Below are positions 57,670 through 64,000 of a DNA stretch of 64,000 nt, in pieces. The position numbers and the translations under genes are program-made. Origin of the DNA: Chlorocebus sabaeus (taxonomy: Eukaryota > Chordata > Mammalia > Primates > Cercopithecidae); the NCBI RefSeq assembly GCF_047675955.1, contig NC_132926.1, positions 14,699,326 to 14,763,325 of the forward strand, read 5' to 3'. Below the pieces are notes generated by a model. That model was not told the origin of the DNA and ran no database searches. It worked only from the letters and a program-made list of their open reading frames with translations. Each line of letters opens with the position of its first letter. The first letter of the stretch is position 1.

Positions 57670-57880
57670 CCACACACTTACTCACTCCACAAACATTTAT
57701 GGAATGCCTAAAAATGTGATTCATCTTTGCCCTCAAATGAAATGCAGTCTAATGGGTGGCTGGGGCTGGAATCAAACGATAATAAGCAAATAACTGGACT
57801 TCAAAGTAACAAGTGCTGTGACAGAAACACAGACTCCAGTGGGAGGACAGAGGGAAGAAAAGGATAAATCTGTGCACGGA
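57670..57880 (-). mobile_element. L2 LINE 3' fragment
   Basis: The phrases 'ccacaaacatttatggaatg', 'tttgccctcaaatgaaatgc', 'gataataagcaaataactgg' and 'acaagtgctgtgacagaaac' are reverse-complement L2 3' end. Confidence 0.75.
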
Positions 57881-58019
57881 ATCTGCTTATTAGCTATTTT
57901 TACCAATCTTCAGGCACTATACCATTGCCACTGAAGTAAAAAAGGCCCTGCATTGAGTATATAAGAATCCTTTTTAATGACTTATTTTAAAAGGAAGAAC
58001 TAATCTGCTATATGTGATA

Positions 58020-58480
58020 ACAAAAAGTGGTTCATATCTGGCTTTTTCAGACTTTTACTTTTCCCTGATTACAAATATAACTTGTGTTCATCATAGAGAA
58101 TTAGGAAATGCAAAATAAAAATCACAAAAATAAAATAAATAGAAAAATCACCTGTAATTCCATTATCTAGAGATAGTCATAATTTTATGGCAGATATTTT
58201 TAATCTTTTCTGCATGTATTTGCATATGTATTAAAATCTATTCCTGTGCATAACAGAAACAGTCATAGACTACTCTGTGACCTGTCCTTTTTAAATTTAT
58301 GATATACCACAAATATCATTCCTTATCTTTAAATATTATTCTATATCATCATTTCAGCAGTCACATATTATTTTATTACATCAATATATCAATTTATTTA
58401 ACCAATTGCCTACTGATTAACTTTTAGACTATTTCTAGTTCTTCTATATTATAAATAGTGGAGTAGCTTGGATCTGTTAA
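58020..58480 (-). mobile_element. L1M LINE 3' region
   Basis: The phrases 'cctgtaattccattatctag', 'ctactctgtgacctgtcctt', 'ccacaaatatcattccttat', 'tttaaccaattgcctactga' and 'ctatattataaatagtggag' match the reverse complement of an old L1 3' end. Confidence 0.7.
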
Positions 58481-58559
58481 ATTTGGAGAAGAGAAATTAA
58501 TAATTTGAACTATATTCTACTCAAACTTATCTTAGAATCTCTGATATTTTAATAAAGTG

Positions 58560-58672
58560 GTTTATAGCATTTTCTGTAATTATATATAAATATATTAAAA
58601 ATCATTATATAACTATCATACATAATTATCATATATAAATATCATATTCAAATATATAAACCATATTTTAGA
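58560..58672. repeat. AT-rich tract
   Basis: Repeated ATATATAAATATA and ATCATATA motifs. Confidence 0.8.
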
Positions 58673-59639
58673 ATTAAAGATCCCCAAAACCACTTGATAC
58701 TTCCTATGGAAATCTATGTTGAAAGCAAAATTTTACAAAATGATGATGCTTTATGGGTGGTGAATCAAAGTTGGAAAAACCAAAAGAAAACAGGTAAGGT
58801 TAGTACACAGAATACAGGCCACACTGCATTCTGTCAGAATGTCATGGAAGACAGCAAAAGGTTTGCCCTAATTTGCCTACCAACCGAGAGGAATCAAAAA
58901 GTACTCTCATGCTAATGAATAATAATGTCTTAAAAAGAAAAAAAAAAAAAGCAGTTGTTCTTTACCTCATCTATTCCAGTACTGTCATAAGAAATGTTTC
59001 CTTGCAGATCTTTGTAAAGAAGATCTTTATGTGTGGTGTAATAAGCAATATGCTTAATAACATATTCAAAGCAAATGCAATTCTTTGTTTTAAAGAATCA
59101 TTTGGTAAAATTTTGCTTATCATTAGGAATAATTAAAATCAGTTCTGTTTAGGGAATCATTTCAGGTTATATTATTCCCTTGAGGTAACTAGAAACACTG
59201 GGATATTATTAAACAAGTGTTCGCTGTTAGACTAGGAACTGAAAAAGAGACTTGATGACATTCCTTTGTCCTCCACGTGTGGAAAGGCAGATGGAAGAGT
59301 CTGCATGGAGTGCAGAGGGAAAGGCCACTGACCGCCTGGTGCCCTTATTGTCCAACATGCATACATTTAGTTAAGAGAATTACCTATAGACAGCAGCTGA
59401 CTTCAGGAGGTCATTTTCGGGTGCACTGTCCTCATATAGTTTAATTAGCTTGACTTTTTCTTGATGACAAAACACATAAGAGTCACAAAGAAAGACCCAG
59501 TATAATCACATTGCTTTCAAGGGCATTTTGAAAGTGTGGGAAATGAATGTTTAATTCTAGGAAGCATTGTTGCAACAAAAGATACATTGGCTTATTAAAA
59601 ACATATTATTTATGAGAGATGAATGCAGAATAAAGCAGC
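58673..59639. other. Unassigned sequence
   Basis: No recognisable repeat. The frames 58694-58915 and 58873-59136 (73 and 87 codons) overlap and have no domains. An A-rich run lies at about 58937-58951. Confidence 0.35.
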
Positions 59640-60010
59640 AGGTAGCAGTCACTGTTCATAAAAAAACTGTCATCCCAAAGCTTCCTTTTTAGCTTCTGAA
59701 ACAGATGCATTCACTCTTTTTCCAGGAAGTCTTCTTTCTCTGAATGAAACCCCTTAACCATGATCACTCTTCTCTGGGGCAGACACAAATGTATATATTC
59801 TATATGTGACGGGATAGCTTTATACTTGCCATATTGCTTTGTACACATTTTCAAGTTCATTTTCTGATTTGTCAAAGTACTCTTGAGTACCAGGCATTAG
59901 AAAATAATTATAAAGAACAGGTATACTGAGTTTTCTCTTTTCACCCAGACTGTGTGTTCCTAATTAAACCAGGAACCACATCTTGTCTTTTCATTTTTTA
60001 CAGCTGGTTT
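59640..60010 (+). mobile_element. Possible diverged L2 LINE 3' region
   Basis: The phrases 'tccaggaagtcttctttctc' and 'aattaaaccaggaaccacat' with 'cttgtcttttcat' resemble L2 3' text in the right order. Divergence is high, so this is tentative. Confidence 0.35.
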
Positions 60011-60599
60011 ATGGGATAATTGTTTAGCAATGGATAAAGAAGAAAGAGTAAACAAAGGGACTAACGAGTGAGATAAAGATGGTTAATTTCAAAGCAAAAG
60101 AAATCTGGGTAAAGAAACAGGCTGCAGTATAAGTTGAAGATAGCAGAGGTAGAAAAATATATTAATAATCAAAGATTAATAGCATGGACTGCCTCTAAAA
60201 CAGTGATATCTATAATATCCATATTCTGGAAAATGTGTCCATGTGTGGAATGAATGTACTGTGTAAATGAAGAGTTGTTACAGTGATTCAGGGCTTAGAT
60301 AATATGGCTTTAAAAAAATCTGGCTCCTTGAATGGGCTTGAGAGTTCACATTGCCTGTTCTAGGTCATTGTCAGGCTTCATGGGTTAGGTACATTTTCCT
60401 ACAGTTTTGAAAGTCAGACTGATCTCTGACGTTCATGTACTACCCAAGTAATCTGAGGAGTGTATAGTAACTGGGATAACGTGGGGAAGTGGAGGGAAGA
60501 TGAGTTTCCTGTGTAAGCATTATTTGGATCTAATAATACTTTTCTGGTACTGTCTATATGAAAATGTGACTCTCTGACTTAACATAACAATTGCTTCTG
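60011..60599. other. Unassigned sequence
   Basis: No recognisable repeat. Confidence 0.35.
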
Positions 60600-60775
60600 T
60601 TTTCATTCTGGACGTGTACCAGAACTCATTTACTCCCTTTGAGCTAGGTACTGTTATTTTTCCCACTATGTTGATAGAAAGATACAGACCCTGAAATGAA
60701 GCCACCAAATTTTAAGTGGCAGAGCTGGGATTCTAACCTCCTTATCCACTGTTCAAGATTACCTCCCATATAAAG
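60600..60775 (-). mobile_element. MIR SINE
   Basis: The phrases 'gagctaggtactgttatttt', 'taagtggcagagctgggatt' and 'ctaacctccttatccactgt' are reverse-complement MIR order; the part between is weakly conserved. Confidence 0.75.
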
Positions 60776-61629
60776 TCATTAAATCATGTGGTCAAGAAAA
60801 TGTCGAAAGTTTCTGTAAATGGTTGTTTTCAAATGACCCCAGGGATGCTTTGATTAAAGCTAGGCAGTCTTGGTGACACTTGACCACTGCAATAGCAAGT
60901 TGTTGAACACTCAGACCTAGCCTCAACCACATGGTACAAAAATGTACTGTGGGTTCACATAATTTTAGAGACTCCAAGATTATCAATGGAAGCAGAGGAT
61001 CACTGTTATCTGAAAATAGATTCTCTTCTTGAGCACTTCATGCAACAATTTACTATCAAATTCTACATCCTTGGGTTCATTTAAATATCAGCAGATATCA
61101 AAAGTCCTTGTGTATCACACCAAATCACGGGAAACAAGGCATTTTGTCTTCCCAATTCGAAAGAGGCACAGCCCATTAATAAACCATGCCAATCTTGTTA
61201 GACTATAAGCGCTTACAAAATCTCATTATATTATATTGGCATTGGGCTTACTTGATATTTTTGGAGAGCTTACATATTCCTGGGGTGTTGTGTTTCTTTT
61301 TTTCTCACCATTCATCAGACAGCACATCAGTTTGACAGAATGGGTGTTCTAAGTTGAAGATTTACTTTCTTGCATTTGTTTTTTGAGACAGTGAAATGAA
61401 GAAGGCAAATGTGAGAAATGCAAATTTGGAGTTGTCTGGGGCTAGAGCTCAACAGAGCCCAACAACGTAAAAATTGTGGTGTTTTGCTAGAAGACATTTA
61501 TAAAAGCTTCAATGCTGACAATGTGACCAGCTAGTATAAAAACACAACCTAAATTCTGGGTTTAGAAAGATAACATTTCTGTTAACTAATGCTCCTCTGA
61601 TAAAGTTCACGTACAGTTACTTGCATGTT
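60776..61629. other. Unassigned sequence
   Basis: No recognisable repeat. Confidence 0.35.
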
Positions 61630-61800
61630 CCACATTCTGAATACTTACTAAGTACTTTAAATCTTTATCTCACTTGATCCACCCCAAGAGGGAGGTGCTA
61701 TTAATGCCCCCACTTGACAGGTGAGGAAATTGAGACATATAGAGATGATATAACTTATCCAAGTTCAAGTTATAAGCAGTAAAAACTTGGTCTCAAATTT
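61630..61800 (-). mobile_element. MIR SINE
   Basis: The phrases 'acttactaagtactttaaat', 'aggtgaggaaattgagacat' and 'ataacttatccaagttcaag' are reverse-complement MIR. Confidence 0.85.
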
Positions 61801-62779
61801 TTAATGTCTGTTAAAAATTATTATTATTTTCCTTTACTGCAATTCTGCCTTTCAAATAAATGTTTTTGACTGTCAGTTTTGCATATCTGCCTCCACGGGA
61901 AAAAATCTGAATGTGTTAGAGGCATCAGTTGTGGGTTTCTGTATTTGACTTGCATATGTACTTTCACAAGAATAAACATTTTGGGGGCGCCAAATCAAAG
62001 GTGAGGACCTAAAGAATAAAAGTTCAAAGATATACCTAGGTAGAACAAAGGTGATGGCATGACTGCATAATCAGTTTTTGACCTCAGGTGACCTGACCTG
62101 CATAATCCTGGAAATTCATTTGTCTTCATCGAAAGGGCAGCTGAGTTGACTAAACTGCATGCAAGAAGGTCAGCCAGTTTCAGCAGAGTGACTGGAGGCA
62201 GCTATTCAATGTCAATACCCACACATAGCTACACACCCTGGAGTTTATTCCTCTTTTAAAGAGAATGTAAGGGAGAAATTCTAGTCAGCAATAAGTTAGC
62301 TTTTTCAGGAGTCTAATGACATCATTATAGAACATTCTAACTTTGCTCTGTGGATACAATGTCATTAGTGCCCCTGGGGTTTAGCCCATGCTATCTCAGT
62401 TATTCTACACAGCCTCTCACCATGTTGTATCCTCTCTCAGTAGCTGGAAAAATAAGAGCTGTTATAGACACAAAAGAGTCTGCAGTAGCCCCAAGAGCAC
62501 ACAATATTATTTTATTCATTAGTTGTCAAGTGCCTGCAGGGTTCAAAGAGACAGGTCAATAGAAGGGTTTATATAATATGAATTGTTCTACACTAAAAAA
62601 AAATAAGGTATTGGAGAAAAGGTGTCCCTAGGGTTGAAATTTAATAGAAGCTGTAGATTCAATTGGGGTCTCTAAACTTGACCCCCTTTTCTGAGACCAC
62701 TAGCCTGAAAGTGAGTATTTGAGCAGTGATTTGGATTTTCCTTTCAATCATTGACTATTATCCTCCGATGCTCCTACAA
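61801..62779. other. Unassigned sequence
   Basis: No recognisable repeat or coding region. Confidence 0.35.
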
Positions 62780-62885
62780 GCATTTGGTATGCTAAATACT
62801 GAACCTGGTCATCACATTCTCAAGTACTTGACATAGTGTACATAGTGGATGTTCTATACATCTTAGTTGAAGGAACAAATGTCAA
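62780..62885 (+). mobile_element. L2 or MIR 3' fragment
   Basis: The phrases 'aagtacttgacatagtgtac' and 'atagtggatgttctatacat' followed by 'gttgaaggaacaaatg' resemble the 3' end of L2 (GGCACATAGTAGGCGCTCAATAAAT..GTTGAATGAATGAA). Too diverged to separate the families. Confidence 0.45.
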
Positions 62886-64000
62886 GGGCTTAGTAGAGAC
62901 AAATGATGTTTCAGACAACTTCCCCCAGTGGACAACTAAGAGGACCAGCATCCTTCTCACTGAGTACTGAGCAAACTTATTTTGGCATAGGGGTCAGGTC
63001 AAATAAAAGTGTTAATGGGAACCATCTTTTATGCTAAAATTAGAATCACTTTATTATTTTCATGATTATTGAAACAGTATATACACATTGCAAAAATTGA
63101 AACAATGCTGAACAATACATAGTAGACATTTTCCATCACCCCAAACCTGAAAGATTTTAAATAATAAAATATAATCTAAATTATTTTATGGAGTCTTACC
63201 TACAGGTACATGTATAGAAATGGCCATATAATAAGTGGCATCTACACATTGGTAGCACTGCTATAAGCCATAACAGACATGATTGTTTAAAGCTTTTTAT
63301 ATAAAGCCTTAAAGATATTGGAATCTTTTGGAATTCTGGGTGTGTGGGGGGGGTTGGAGGGTAGGTTGCGCTGGTATCTCCAGAGAACTGGCATGGCTCC
63401 TCTTATAAGTTATTAAGAGTTAGAGAAATCATCAGTTTTCTTTTCTTTTCTTTTCTTTTTTCTTTGCCTGACAGAGAGGGTAGAAGGGTAAAACTAACTA
63501 ATTTTTGGCTTACTTTTCATTAGCTTTCCTTAGCAAAGATTTTCTGTTGGAATGATTTGTCACACCACTCTTGTTCTTTTGTCCTTGGGTCAATCATTTG
63601 TCAAAAGTCCTTTTCCAAGAGAAATAGGTGCCTGCGTGAACACCTGAACTCACATCTGTGAAAGTAAACTTTCGTTTAGGAATCCACCGTGTTAATACCC
63701 AGTTTGATTTTCAGATCACGCAGATCTATTTTAAATAACCAGTGGAATATATTGCAATGCCAAACCTTCTTCGGAGAGTATCACATAAGATTATTTGATT
63801 CTAAGCTTCTATTGAAAGCCTAAGAGGAATGATGGGTTAGGAAGCTTGCCTGTGGGGTATGTATGTGATCCATTCACCCCTCTAGTACTTGAGGTTAGAT
63901 CACCAAAAGGCCACATGCTTGGATCTCAGTTTTATGTCAAGGGGAGTGAATCTATATTGAATCAGGTTCTAATCAATTTATCTTTATTTCGTTAGAGGTA
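62886..64000. other. Unassigned sequence with two simple features
   Basis: No repeat family was securely recognised in this 1.1 kb. A G-rich run with quadruplex spacing lies at 63338-63361 and a (TTTTC)4 tract at 63436-63455. The region 63040-63260 may be an old L1 remnant. Confidence 0.4.

Overview
This window looks like nuclear DNA from a catarrhine primate, most probably human. It contains twelve Alu SINEs, including AluY copies, among a dense background of old mammalian repeats (MIR, L2, L1M, MER5, MER20 and MER1-type hAT transposons). It is AT-rich and poor in CpG. I find no protein-coding gene, exon set, rRNA, tRNA or promoter that the sequence supports. The open frames are short (167 codons at most). 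The longest fall in simple repeats, in the minisatellite or in antisense Alu. The window is best read as intergenic or deep intronic sequence.

Layout. From 1 to 6 kb the sequence is mostly unassigned, with two MIRs, an L2 end and a striking 138-bp hairpin at 1103-1240. From 6 to 9.1 kb there are three Alus, a TTTCA pentanucleotide tract and two copies of a roughly 130-bp direct duplication. From 9.2 to 12 kb lie three long L2 fragments. From 12.5 to 18.5 kb there are a truncated Alu, a TATC/TACC tract, an LTR-like element, a MER20 and several MIRs. From 19 to 25 kb there are L2 and MIR copies plus a 320-bp TG/CA-rich tract. From 27.6 to 29.5 kb there is an L1M block split by an AluY and by AT-rich palindromic sequence. 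From 31.6 to 38.3 kb there are four Alus, one with an internal duplication, and a MER20 nested in L2.

The most distinctive locus is 39824-40979, a minisatellite of exactly 68 copies of a 17-bp unit. I find no length variation between units. It has nested higher-order repeats, and its two ends are more decayed than its middle. From 41 to 53 kb there are MER5-like, MIR, L2, LTR-like and MER1-like remnants and a half MADE1. At 53.8-54.3 kb an Alu carries a 260-nt pure purine tail. From 54.5 to 64 kb there are old L1M, L2 and MIR fragments in AT-rich sequence.

Repeat family names come from recognising consensus motifs by eye. Boundaries without a target-site duplication are approximate (tens of bases). 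No alignment, RepeatMasker run or genome placement was possible.
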